From Vanessa cardui (lineage: Eukaryota; Arthropoda; Insecta; Lepidoptera; Nymphalidae), in NCBI RefSeq assembly GCF_905220365.1, contig NC_061140.1, positions 7,256,501 to 7,320,500 on the forward strand: 64,000 bases of DNA, in the 5' to 3' direction. Numbering within the stretch: position 1 is the first letter of the stretch; each line of letters begins with the position of its first letter. This document shows positions 35,334 to 47,003 of the stretch, piece after piece. Made by a program: the position numbers and the translations under genes. The notes beneath the pieces are model-generated. The model did not search any database and was not told the DNA's origin. It saw nothing but the letters and a program-made list of their open reading frames with translations.

Positions 35334-38300
35334 TACAAAAGCATATATATTTTACATTTCCACGGTTACGGTAGTGTTCAAAAAGAAAGCATTATTTCAG
35401 ACTGTTTATACTTACATGTCAATTAAAATATCTGTTTACTGCAAAAATTCTTGTGTTTTTTTATTATATTAATTCTTTTTAATTTATAACACAATTTAAA
35501 TAATGATAACGATAAACAAAATGTTAATAATACATTGTATGTATATAGCATAAGATATTCACATTCATACTATATATTTTAATTTATTACAATTTTTCAA
35601 TAATTATATTGCTATGCGAGTCGTTTACCAATAGCTATAGTTAGGTATTATTAAATACTGAAATCTAAAGCGCTACTACCCTACTCACAATTTATTAATT
35701 ATTTCTTATGTCTTCGATCGAATTTGAAACTTGAAAATAACGTTATTTGAGAAAATGATAAGGAAGCTTTTAATTCATATAAATTATATCATATAAAAAA
35801 ACTCAGTTAAACTTAAGTCATGATTCATTGCATTTATAATTTTACTTTGTCATTGTTTATAACGAGATTATAATTGAATTTATTTCGTAGGTTCTTCTTA
35901 GGTACTATTTATTCATGTTAGTGTTCTATCTATATATTTACTGTTTAAAAAAATGTTATCTGCTAACATCAAATGCCTAACGTGAAAATGGAATAATAGT
36001 TTTCATATGCTTCACCCATGTTTACAACATTGTGAGGAAACCTGCACATGTTGTGTCAGTAGCCACTGGCAGAATTTCACAGGAACAGCTAAAGACATTC
36101 ACGTTTTCCTTAATTAGATATGTGTGGCGGAGACATCGACGTCGTTTGGAAAATAAAAGGACTTTGTGCTTAAAATATATATTTGGAATATTATGAACAA
36201 CAAATTGATATAAAAAGTACACATAATAAACAGATGATCTTGTATATCATTATTTGGCTTAAACATAATATGAAATAGGTAAATAGGTAATTAAACTACT
36301 TAAGTTTTTTATTCCATTTTTCTATTAAAAAATCTTGTTTGGTAACTTTATTGATTCGATATTGATTACAGATTATAAGAAATTCCTATTGTGTAAATAT
36401 AATAATTAAATTACTTAAAAATACTTCAATAAAAGTAAAGGGGACTTTTTTTATTTTTTTTTTTAATATTATAAATCACCTAGTTATAATTATGAATAAT
36501 AATTCACCAATGTTATTCTCTAATTTTAAAGTAAGGTACAAAAACAGCTAGAATACTTTCTTTTTCACAAGCAATTTAATAATATTTTATAATATAATAT
36601 TTAATGGTATAAAATAATATTAAAATTGCATTGTATATATGTATTCATATTAAAAATGTATTTGGTTTGCGTTGTGACTTCGTCAGTTCGAAACACAAAT
36701 AGAGCTTCTAAAAGAATTATTCATAAAAGATGTACATAAGCATTTCGTCCGTCTCAGGATGAATTGCAAATCACAAACTCAACACTTAAAAAACCGAGGT
36801 GCTTGGCCGGCTTTGTACTCGTGACCTTTCAAATCGAAATTATATCTATTACACTATACTTTATACTCAAACATAAATATATTAAATTCATTCATAACTT
36901 ATTCAATACAAAAAACTTACCATATTTTCGCAAGTATACTTATTTGTATAATATTATATTTATTTTATTGTATATAATTTTAGGTAGCTTATAAAATAAT
37001 ATATAGGACTAAACTAACTTCTAGTCAAATATTATTCATTGTATTCTATCTAAAATGACGCTCATTTCGGTAAAATAAAATGAAATTTATTAATTTTAAG
37101 TTACAAACTCATAATAATTAATATATTTATTATTAAGTATATCGAAACGAACGCGCAACTCATGCCCGCCCATTTTTTTAATGACCTCTAACATACCGGG
37201 TTAAGAAAATTCGAAAGCTGCCACTTTGTTTTAAATATAGCATATTAAGCTGCCGACCCTCAAAACACTAAAAATACAAGTACGAACATTTAGAGTTATT
37301 CAATTTATTTACATCCAGTAAATAAAAAAATAATATAGAGCTAACAAGAGTGCAGTGTTCGGTCCCGAAAATCAGGAACCTTAGAGGCGATGCTGCTCTC
37401 ACTCACCGGTATCAGCTCTCTTTACTATCACTGTAAGTATTGTGAGTATTCCATGCATAACATAAAAAGATGAAAATGTTCATAAAAAAAAATATCGGAT
37501 TTAGCTTAATTACATTAGATACATTTAACGGCGTATTTGTAATAACCATGGATGACTTAAAACCGTCAGAGATTATAAGTTCCGACTGTAGATGAGACAA
37601 CAAAAATAACAGACAGTCAGTTTATTTTTAACAACCTTTTTTTTATAAATGTAGGCTAATCAAAGGCCTTCGAATAGTATGCTCTATTATCTCCTTAGGT
37701 CAAATAGATGCGATATTTTTATTTTTATGTTTATTTGAAAGACCTCCATATAGGATAGATCACAAATATATTAAAAATCTAAAACACTGTAATTTACTCC
37801 AAAAACTGCGATTTCAAAATGTCAATTTCAATTTTCGTGCGAAATTGTATCTTTATTTCTATGATGTCTGTCACTGCCCCTCTAATAGTACTTGTCCTCG
37901 TTAGCTTATGCATTTTTTCTCAACCTTTGAGATACTTTTTGTAAAAATTTAAAACAGACTATCGATACTCCGAAAAAAGCTTTGTTGACGTATGATCTGT
38001 GCCAATTTGTTCATCTACTTCGTTAAAGTTTTCAAATAAATAGTTTTTGACTGGACTTCCTGACACAAAAGTGAGATAAAAGTGGTTTCAAGCTGACAAG
38101 AGGAATTTGGAGTTTGCTTTGACAAACCCCACTTCCATTTTATTTCGAAAAACGCAATTAATTTTCGTTTCAATGTTCAATTTTTACAACTATAACCTTA
38201 AATTAGTAGTCATAACAGGAGTGACGTCACTGAACGCTATATTAGTGTTTTGAAATACGTTCCGTTTCACGTTACTTTAATTCGTAATCATTGTTAAAAA

Positions 38301-38550
38301 ACCAAAATTATGTCAAATATAAACCTTTCAGTGGTCCTTCTTTAATATTTTTATAACATTTTAATAGTGATTTTTCCATAAATACTATATTTGCATATTC
38401 CCTATTAATAATGATTTGGGTATCATATAACCTCAACATAAGATTATATTGATGATAAAAAATTAAATTAATAATGTAATGAGTGCTTTAAATACTGTGT
38501 AATTAAAATTAACATGAAAAGGAGTAGAATTATATTTTCGGCCCTTATTC

Positions 38551-38767
38551 AAAAATTTATTCGCCACAGACTATAACATTGCATTTTATTACATGTTTAT
38601 CAACATAATCGAAAATCAATTACCAACACATTAGTTACGTTACGAATGTGTGTATATATAATGCTGTAGTTACTTTTATAATTATATATTTAATTATTTG
38701 TTTAGATTCAGATCAACCCAATTCATAAGAAAAAAGTTGTTACGTTGAAAAAATATCTCGAATAAAT
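38551..38767 (+). promoter_or_regulatory. Conserved promoter block, peptide gene copy A
   Basis: About 215 bases before the ATG are nearly identical in copies A, B (41650-41862) and C (50140-50356), far better kept than most of the unit. It holds TATATATA at 38653-38660, a second AT-rich box near 38684, and GATTCAGATCAACCC as possible initiator (near 38707). Confidence 0.55.
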
Positions 38768-39069
38768 ATGCACACCGTAAGTAAAATATTTAAACATAAT
38801 CTAAAATAACTTAGTAGATTATCTAAGATAACTTTAGAATAGATGATAAAATATTTTTAAAAAATCATAGAAAAATAAAATTCAAAAAAGTTAATAATTT
38901 TCTTAAATGCATACAACGGAATTATTTATTTACATTTCAGGTATACAGCATTCTTGTTTTCTGCGTTATATTAACAGCAACAACTTGTAAAAATATCACC
39001 ACTACCTATCAATTAGATGAAATTGAAAACAGATTTGATTGGGGCGACCTCGCTCACATGTGGGGCTAA
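38768..39069 (+). CDS. 45-residue secreted peptide with C-terminal Trp-Gly, copy A
   Basis: Exon 1 is 38768-38776 (MHT|GTAAGT). Exon 2 is 38941-39069 after TACATTTCAG, phase 0. The signal peptide is about residues 1-18 (core VYSILVFCVILTATT), then CKNIT or KNIT. The mature peptide of about 26 residues has an N-glycosylation sequon (NIT), a segment TTYQLDEIENR and ends FDWGDLAHMWG. A C-terminal Gly is the substrate for peptide amidation, so the final product could end in Trp-amide; this is inference. AATAAA at 39261-39266. Two further copies follow at 41863 and 50357. No known family. Confidence 0.8.
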
Positions 39070-39659
39070 TATATACGTTAATAGGATACACTGGTAAAAT
39101 GACAACGAATACTGAAATTTAATGTGTTTCTACTGTTTGTAATATATTTATAAAAAAATGGTTTCTTATAAATTAGCGATGTCTATTACGTTTTTCTGTA
39201 TAAAAAATGCAGGACACAAATTGTTTTAAATTGTATCTATTTTACGGAAAACATGTCTTAAATAAATTATGCGATAGTACGGTTTTTCTTGTTTTACTCA
39301 TACCTCTGTTAAGAACGCGAGTTAATCGACTTAATTGCTGTTTATATCACTCATAGCCTAAACACTTAAATGGCAAAACTTACTAAAAATGCTTTAAAAA
39401 CATTTTACACTATTCTCATAATTAATATTGAAATCCTTGCTTTAGAATGAAGGAAACCTCTTTTAGTTTCAAAAGTATATATTAAAATATTTTTATAAGC
39501 AGGTAATTGTACGTACAATGAAATATATTATCAAAATTGATCTTACGAGTCACTTTTGCCTGAAATGGTTTTCTTTATATAGGACATGTAAGATAATTAA
39601 ATAAAAATAGCTATTAGGTTAGGCTTAAAAATAACTACATTTTATTTTGAGTATTTTTG

Positions 39660-39785
39660 ATGGTGATTGCTGTAAGAAGTATTAACCATTTTTACATAGT
39701 CAATGCGAGACCAACTTTCGGAACAAAATGCTATGTTCCTTATTCAAATCAGAACACAAGAATACCAAACATTTAATATTAAAAA
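39660..39785 (-). mobile_element. SINE (Metulj-like) fragment within unit A
   Basis: Minus-strand tail of the family at 30722: GTAAGAAGTATTAACC ... ATGCTATGTTCC ... CAAATCAGAACACAA. Equivalent pieces lie in unit B (45772-45920) and unit C (51490-51630), so the insertion is older than the triplication. Confidence 0.55.
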
Positions 39786-39963
39786 AAAGGACTTATAACA
39801 GCAGTAAATAAAATAAGAACAAAAATAAAATGTAAAGTGAAAGTATGTATTTACATATTTATATAAAACAATGATATATGTTCATGATAAGCTTTTGTCG
39901 AAAAGTTAGACATTGACATCTATAATTATTAATTATATGTATGACGACAAACTGTGTAAAGCA

Positions 39964-40323
39964 CATTACACAATGAAAAAAATAAGGTATAAGAAAAAAT
40001 AAGGAATAACGAACAAGGAATAAGGAATAGCACAGCAACCAAAACACAATAGGCTACAATATTCAACCAATCACAGCGGGTGAATACCTGCTACTAGTTA
40101 CGTGCTGTTGTTAGTTTTACGACACTTCACTGAAAAAATACCCTGCGTTTGGATGGCTATAAGAAATAAGAAATAAATTCCCACCGCGACGGACTTTATT
40201 CTTATTCCTTATTTTTAAATTATGAATTTATTAACGGTGATGCCATCGCTGGATTCCGCTATTCCTTATTTCTTGTTCCTTATTGCTTATTCCTTATCTC
40301 TTTATTTTTTTCATTGTGTAATG
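39964..40323. mobile_element. MITE with CATTACACAATG termini
   Basis: Starts CATTACACAATGAAAAAAAT and ends with the complement (ATTTTTTTCATTGTGTAATG at 40304-40323). The arms run on through AAGGTATAAG and AAGGAATA-type repeats. About 360 bases, no open frame. A shorter copy is in unit B at 45955-46240. The 62-codon minus-strand frame at 39859-40047 is part of it. Confidence 0.7.
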
Positions 40324-40685
40324 GGCTTAAGAGACGCTTTCACTTCATAATATGCGTAACTTTATGAGAACCTTTATCCGACCTTGAACTGAGTTAAAAA
40401 CAAAACCAGAAAGAGGAGAAAAGCACTCCCCTTTCTATTATTTAAAAAAAAATACAGACGAATTGATAACCTCCTCCTTTATGAAGTCGGTTGAAAACGT
40501 CAGAATTTAACCCAGTACTTCTCACAGTTAGTTTGGAACAACACAACGTACAAAATACTACACGTGATAAATTACCAACAATTTCAAATAATGAACGTAA
40601 CTTTTTTTATGTTTTCTGTTGAATATTCTAGTATACTATTGGCTTGATTATTACAAATTCGTTCTTTAAACATATATTTATAAAT

Positions 40686-40918
40686 ATTATTCCACCACGC
40701 TGTTCCAATGCGGTTTGGTAAAATGCGCATGTGGCAGAATTTCGATAAAATTAGACGCATGCAGGTTTCCTCACGATGTTTTTCTTCACCGCCGAGCATG
40801 AGATGAATTATAAACACAATTAAGCACATACTCGTATATATAGCGGTGCTTGCCTGGGCTTGAACCCGCAATCATCGGTTAAGATGCACGCGTTCTCACC
40901 ACTGGGCAAACTCGGCTC
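40686..40918 (-). mobile_element. tRNA-derived SINE in unit A
   Basis: Same family as 7741-8063. On the minus strand: AGTGGTGAGAACGCGTGCAT, GGGTTCAAGCCCAGGCAAGC, body, then CCGCATTGGAACAGCGTGG. A 95-codon open frame on this strand (40584-40871) is a repeat artefact. Confidence 0.75.
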
Positions 40919-41649
40919 TTGGGTTATATATATTTTTTTTTTTATTATATTAAGCTGCCGACGCTCAAAACACTAAAAATACAAGTACGAACATTTAGAG
41001 TTATTCAATTTATTTACATCCAGCAAATAAAAAAATAGAGTAGAGTTAACAAGTTGGCAGTGTGCGGTCCCGAACGTCAGGTACCTTAGAGGCGATGCTG
41101 CTATCACTCACCGTTATCAGCTCTCTGTACTATCACTGTAGGTATCGTGAGTATTCCATGCATAGCACAAAAAGATGAAAATTTTCATAAAAATATATCG
41201 GCTTTACCATAATTACATTAGATACATTTAACGGCGTATTTGTAATATCCATGGATGGCTTAAAAACGTCAGAGATTATAAGTTCCGACTGTAGATGAGA
41301 CAAAAAAAATAACAGTTTATTTTTTAACCACCTTTTTTTATAAATTTAGACTAATTAAAGGCCTTCGAAGAGCGTTGCGTATGCGTTGTAATTAATGATA
41401 ATTCGAGTATTATATAACATATCGAGTATTGTATATTTTCTTTAAAAGAGTATTAACTTAGCGTGTCAAAAATATTTGACAGAAAGTGAGGCATATTTCT
41501 CAACATAAGATTATATTGTTGATGAAAAAGCGTAAACTTAGTATAAATAAATGAATATATTTGAAAGTAACAATGTAATTAGTGATTTAAATACTGTCTA
41601 ATTGAAATTAAAATGAGAAAGAGTAGAATTAATTTTTCGGCCCTTATTT

Positions 41650-41862
41650 AAAAATGTATTCGCCACGGACTATAACATTGCATTTTATTACATGTTTATC
41701 AATATAATCGAAAATCAATTACCAACACATTAGTTACGTTACGAATGTGTGTATATATAATGCTGTAATTACTTTTATAATTATTTAATAATTTGTTTAG
41801 ACTCACATCAACCCAATTCATAAGAAAAAAGTTGTTACGTTGAGAAAAAATCTCGAATAAAC
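41650..41862 (+). promoter_or_regulatory. Conserved promoter block, peptide gene copy B
   Basis: Counterpart of 38551-38767. GTATATATAATGCTGTAATT and GACTCACATCAACCC are kept; the second AT-rich box is shortened. Confidence 0.5.
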
Positions 41863-44069
41863 ATGTACACCGTAAGTTTTATTACAATATTGTTGACCAA
41901 AATAATTAAACGTATTCTAAGATAACTTAGTACAATATCTAAGATGACTTTAGAATAGATGATAAAACCGCGGGCGAAACCAACAATATAATAGTGATGC
42001 GGCGTAATTTCCAAAAGATCAATAAATCCAATTTTATGAGTGATTTGAACAATATCGACTGGACTGCTGTCTATAATGCCAGCTCAATTGACGAAAAAAT
42101 GAGTATTTTTAATTCTTTGTTAACTTATTTATTAGATAAACATGCTCCGCTAAGACCTATAAAGCTTAAGCATTTACCAGCGCCTTGGCTAACTCAGGAC
42201 ATTAAAACACTTATGGCTAAACGTAATGTTGCGAAGGCCAAATATAAAAGAAATGCGACTACCAGTGGAACTGACTACCTGGAAAAATATAAACAGCTGC
42301 GAAATCGTTGCAATAAGCTCTGCCGTGACGCTCAGCGCAAGTTTATTGCAAATGCTATTGAGAATAGCGATACATCCAAGGTTTGGCGGTTTTTAAAATC
42401 ATTGGGAATTGGGCGTCAACAGGAAAACTTTTCTTGTAATTTCGATCTCGATAGTCTTAATAGACATTTCATTTCTTCTTCCTCTATAAATATACAAGAC
42501 AAACTTAATACAATCAAATATCTCAATACACTGCCCACCCCTTATATACTTCCTTCCAATTCAGTTCTGTCACCATTGGCGAATTAAAGAAGCACATCTT
42601 AAAGCATCAAATCAGACTCAATTGGTTGTGAAGCCGAAGTTTGATTATCCTTACTCTTAATAGCATTTTACCTGCTTTATGTCATATATTTAACTATTTC
42701 TTATCAACTGGTACTTTCCCATCCCTATGGCGTAAAGCCCATAAAGTAATTTCTATTCCTAAAGTTTCCAATCCTTCGCTACCTTCTCATTTTAGACCCA
42801 TATCTGTTCTTCCTTTTCTCTCAAAAGTGTTGGAGCGTTTAAATAAAACTAGTTATAACGGATTTTAATCGCGTATATTAATTATTTTGGACATCCCGTG
42901 GTCACGGGTAGACTGAACCACGAACGCTGTAAAGTGCTCGAAACGTCGGGATGTCCAAAATAATTAATATACGCGATTTAAATCCGTTATAACTAGTTTT
43001 ATTTAAATGTGCAATCATCGCGAAAATATAAGACAACATTATTGTGTTGGCGTGTTGTTCATTTTTATTGAACCAATTTCTCTCAATTAATAAAATCCTC
43101 TCCCCTTTCCAATCTAGGTTTAGAAAAGGCCATAGTACAGTTACTGCGCTCACTAAAGTATGTGACGATATACGCTGTGGAATTGATAATAAATCTGTAA
43201 CCAGTAGCTGTTTTTGGCAGTGTCAAGCTTCTTTCGAGGATTAAAGACAAAAAATCTACCTCCAATAATGTTTGATGGCCACATATTACAACTGCAAGAA
43301 ACGGTTAAAAATCTTGGGCTACTTCTCGATGCTTCCTTCTCCTGGGTCCCTCTGATTGCAGAAATGAGCCGTAAGATCTTTCCATCATTAGTTTTTAAGG
43401 CGATGGAAAAATCTACTGCCAATCAAGGCTAAGATCAATTTAGCCAATTCGTTCCTGTTTCCAATATTGGATTATACTGACGCCTACTGCACTGACTTAA
43501 CTGAGAGAGAACCTTCTAAATAAATTAGAACGACTGCAAAATTTAGCCATTAGATTTATCTTTGGTCTGCGTAAATTCGATCATGTCTCGCAGTATCGGT
43601 CTCATTTAAAGTGGCTGCCAATGAGGCAGAAGAAACTCGCAAGCCTTATCTCTTCTTTACTCTTTCTATCTGCGCTTACCAGCTGTTCTCGTCTAAGGCT
43701 CCTATCACCAAAGGTATTCTGTGAGAGATCGCTATAAGCGATATGACCGCCTTTGCGCACCATTAGTTCTCTTTTTTTGTTTCTTTATTACCCATTAACT
43801 ATTGTGTAATGTATTGTGCAGTAAAGTATTTTAAATAAATAAAACAAAATATTATAAAAAAAAATCATAGACAAATAAACTTAAAAAAAGTTAATTATTT
43901 ACTCAAATGTATACAACGGAATTATTTATTTACATTTCAGGTATACAGCATTCTTGTTTTCTGCGTTATATTAACAGTAGCAATTTGTGAAAATCTCACC
44001 AGTACTTATCAATTAGATGAAATGGAAAACAGGTTTGGTTCTAGCAAATTCGGTCACGTTTTGGGATAA
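41863..44069 (+). CDS. 45-residue secreted peptide, copy B, with LINE in its intron
   Basis: Exon 1 is 41863-41871 (MYT|GTAAGT). Exon 2 is 43941-44069 after TACATTTCAG, phase 0. The signal peptide is like the other copies (VYSILVFCVILTVAI), and the mature part keeps CENLTSTYQLDEMENR. The last 11 residues differ completely: FGSSKFGHVLG in place of FDWGDLAHMWG. The C-terminal Gly and the length of 45 are kept. The intron is 2069 bases against 164 in copy A, due to an inserted LINE. Splice sites are intact, so the gene may still be expressed. AATAAA at 44282-44287. Confidence 0.75.
41968..43849 (+). mobile_element. Broken Jockey-like LINE in the intron of copy B
   Basis: The insertion is bounded by comparison with the introns of copies A and C. 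At 41994-42587 a 197-codon frame encodes the linker between endonuclease and reverse transcriptase (HAPLRPIKLKHLPAPWLTQD, then KYKQLRNRCNKLCRDAQR). At 42641-42868 and 43044-43244 are reverse transcriptase parts (FRPISVLPFLSKVLER; SPFQSRFRKGHSTVTALTKV). At 43260-43380 a later part (VKNLGLLLDASFSW) follows. Several frameshifts and a palindromic insert at 42839-43006 show that it is dead. It ends in an A-rich tail. Confidence 0.8.
42839..43006. repeat. 60-base palindromic element inside the LINE
   Basis: Left arm 42839-42898 and right arm 42947-43006 pair with one mismatch; the centre is 48 bases (42899-42946). It interrupts the LINE between the codons for VLER and those for NQFLSINK. The centre has a small stem (CGAACGCT with AGTGCTCG) followed by GAAAC, like part of a hammerhead ribozyme, but the CTGANGA box is not intact. 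Confidence 0.75.
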
Positions 44070-44662
44070 TATTTTAGTAAATGTTGGTAAAATTACAATG
44101 AATACTAAAATTGAATTTGTTATTATTGTTTGTAATATATTTACTTACTTTATTCATATCTTCAGGTTTGAAAAAATATGGTTTTTTATAAATTAGCGAT
44201 GTCTTCTACGTTTTTGTGTATAAAAAATGCTAGGACATAAATTGTTTTAAATTGTATCTATTTTACGGAAAACATGTCTTAAATAAATTATGCGATAGTA
44301 CGGTTTTGCTTGTTTTACTCATACCTCTGTTAAGAACGCGAGTTAATCAACTTAATTGCTGTTTATATCACACACAGCCTAAACACTTAAATGGCAAAAG
44401 TTACTAAAAATGCTTTAAAAACATTTTACACTATTCTCATAATTAATATTGAAATCCTTGCTTTGGAATGAAGGAAAACTCTTTTAGTTTCAAAAGTGTA
44501 TATTAAAATATTTTTATAAGTAGGTAATTGTACGTACAATGAAATATATTATCAAAATTGTCACTTTTGTCTGAAATGGTTTTCTTTATATAGGACCTGT
44601 AAGATACTTAAAACAATATATATGTATATATAATCTGTCAAAAATAGGTATTAGGTTAGGCT

Positions 44663-45036
44663 AATAAATTTTTATAAATAAAAAAAAACCGCCTTCAAAA
44701 ATGAACTAAAAAGAAAAAATAATCGGTTGCATCCATATCCAATTTACGATTTTTTAATCACCTCTCAAAGTCGGTGCCAAGTGCCAACATTGCTAATATA
44801 TGTACATAATACATACCTACAAAAACTAAATCTATTTATTGTATAGATGACACCATTAGACAAACCTTACTATCGATACAAATGAAATGATTTCAATATA
44901 GGAATTTATTTACTTTGCTGGCACCGACTTCAAAAGGTGATTAAAAAATCGTAAATTGGATATGGATGCAACTGATTATTTTTTTCTTTTTAGTTCATTT
45001 TTGAAGGCGGTTTTTTTTTATTTATAAAAATTTATT
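44663..45036. mobile_element. Foldback element with CCGCCTTC ends
   Basis: Left arm 44663-44779 and right arm 44920-45036, 117 bases each, are near-perfect complements (AAACCGCCTTCAAAAATGAA at the outside, GTCGGTGCC at the inside). The centre is 140 bases. No open frame. It lies just after the 3' end of copy B. Confidence 0.85.
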
Positions 45037-45679
45037 TACTGCTTTTCAGTGTTGTTTTGTTATTTATAATTACAATTGGTAGTGTTTGTCATTCACTTTA
45101 TTATACTCAGTACATTTCGGCTTTCGACTCTAAACATAACTCAACGCCGTTTCAATACGATGTGGACTGCAACTCAAATTAAGCGTTACCTCAGTTACAA
45201 TAGCCTAATGTTAACTGCTCATCGTCAATTAGACAATACCATTTTTCCCGATGCAATGCCGTTAATCATTGAGAAGTTCTCCTGGTAGTCCACCATCAGC
45301 CAGACTTCATCATAGGCATATTTACTAACATCAATTGCTTGACGACTATCTTAAAGAAATAGAACTAAACCCGTAAAATAGTTACTTACTAATAGGTTCT
45401 GATTATCAGTTGTGGTCTTCATCATCAGTTCCACTTCATCAAATGTCACTTTTCGTGAGCATATGACCAAGGCACTTTGAATAAAATCGAAATCACTATA
45501 GGTGTGCCTATAAAATTTGAGGAGTTCCCTCGATTTCTCCAGGATCCCATCATCAGATCCTGATCTCCTGACAATGGGACCACCTGTAAAACATGCCCTT
45601 TCAAACAAAAAAAGAATTGTCAAAATCGGCCCAGCCATCTTCGAGTAATTCGGTAACATACATAAAAAATAAAAAAAAA

Positions 45680-46250
45680 TAAAAAAAAGGCCCCGACGAA
45701 TTGAGAACCTCCTCCTTTTTTTGAAGTCGTTTAAAAAAATAACTAGCAAGAACATTTTATTTTGAGTAATTTTGATGGTGATGGCTGTAAGAAGTATTAA
45801 CCATTTTTACATTGTCAATGCGACACCAACTTTCAGAACAAAAATGCTATGTCCCTTGTTCCTGTAGTTACATTGGCTCACTCTACATTCAAATCAGAAC
45901 TCAAGAATACAAAACATATAATATTAAAAAAGAACTTATTACAGCAGTAAAAAATAAGAATAAAAAATAAGGTATAAGAGATAAGGAATAAGGAATAGTA
46001 CAGCAACCAAAACACAATAAGCTACAATATTCAACCAATCACAGCGGTTGAATAACTGCTACTAGTTACGTGCTGTTGTTAGTTTTACGACACTTCACTG
46101 AAAAAATACCCTGTGATTGGATGGCTATAAGAAATAAGAAACAAATTCCCACCGCGACGGATTTTATTCCTTTTCCTTATTTTTGAATTGATTAACGGTG
46201 GTGCCATCGCTGGATTCCGCTATTCCTTATTTCTTGTTGATTTGTTGATT
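45680..46250. repeat. Repeat mosaic in unit B
   Basis: Contains the end of a CCGACTTC-type element (CGACGAATTGAGAACCTCCTCC near 45697), the SINE fragment 45772-45920 and a shortened MITE (45955-46240). The minus-strand frame at 45351-45755 overlaps this and is not gene-like. Confidence 0.5.
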
Positions 46251-46313
46251 ATTTCAGTATTATTACACTTTTTTTTCTACAAACCCGTTCTTTAAACATA
46301 TATTTATAAATAT

Positions 46314-46487
46314 TAGTCCACCACGCTGTTCCAATGCGGTTTGATAGAATGCGCATGTGACAGAATTTCCATGAAATTAGACACCTGCAGGTTTCCTCAC
46401 GATGTTTTCCTTCACCGCCGAGCATGAGATGAATTATAAACACAATTAAGCACATACTCGTATATATAGCGCTGCTTCCTGGGCTTG
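46314..46487 (-). mobile_element. tRNA-derived SINE, truncated
   Basis: Same family as 40686-40918, but it breaks off at GCTTGAACC and is joined directly to a second tail segment (CAGAAAGAGGAGAAAAGC), marking a recombination junction near 46487. Confidence 0.7.
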
Positions 46488-46771
46488 AACCAGAAAGAGG
46501 AGAAAAGCACTCCCCTTTCTATTATTTAAAAAAAATACAGACGAATTGATAACCTCCTCCTTTATGAAGTCGGTTGAAAACGTCAGAATTTAACCCAGTA
46601 CTTCTCACAGTTAGTTTGGAACAACACAACGTACAAAATACTACACGTGATAAATTACCAACAATTTCAAATAATGAACGTAACTTTTTTTATGTTTTCT
46701 GTTGAATATTCTAGTATACTATTGGCTTGATTATTACAAATTCGTTCTTTAAACATATATTTATAAATATT

Positions 46772-47003
46772 ATTCTACCACGCTGTTCCAATGCGGTTTG
46801 GTAAAATGCGCATGTGGCAGAATTTCGATGAAATTAGACGCATGCAGGTTTCCTCACGATGTTTTTCTTCACCGCCGAGCATGAGATGAATTATAAACAC
46901 AATTAAGCACATACTCGTATATATAGCGGTGCTTGCCTGGGCTTGAACCCGCAATCATCGGTTAAGATGCACGCGTTCTCACCACGGGGCCAACTCGGCT
47001 CTT
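46772..47003 (-). mobile_element. tRNA-derived SINE at the end of unit B
   Basis: Almost identical to 40686-40918, including flanks, so it was copied with the duplication unit rather than inserted anew. Confidence 0.75.

Larger units (their letters stand above)
32496..37142. other. Gene-poor stretch with a mariner remnant and a perfect hairpin
   Basis: About 4.6 kb of AT-rich DNA. The recognised content is the 27-base palindrome at 34127-34188 and the mariner derivative at 34609-35333. A short stretch at 36030-36070 resembles a piece of the tRNA-derived SINE. Nothing else can be supported. Confidence 0.5.
37143..40920 (+). repeat. Duplication unit A of a tandem triplication
   Basis: A segment starting CGAAACGAACGCGCAACTC, with TTAAGCTGCCGACCCTC and a GGAACCTTAGAGGCGATGCTG block, that recurs at 40950 (unit B, start shortened) and 47031 (unit C). 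It contains the 45-residue peptide gene, a MITE, a tail piece with TACAGACGAATTGATAACC and a tRNA-derived SINE. Confidence 0.8.

Noticed and set aside
40584..40871. 95-codon minus-strand frame and its copy at 46249-46455
   Set aside because: Both are the tRNA-derived SINE read in one direction; repeated with the element.
45351..45755. 134-codon minus-strand open frame
   Set aside because: Runs through known repeat sequence (ACCTCCTCC... tail and SINE neighbourhood); no motif, begins in the A/T-rich tail.
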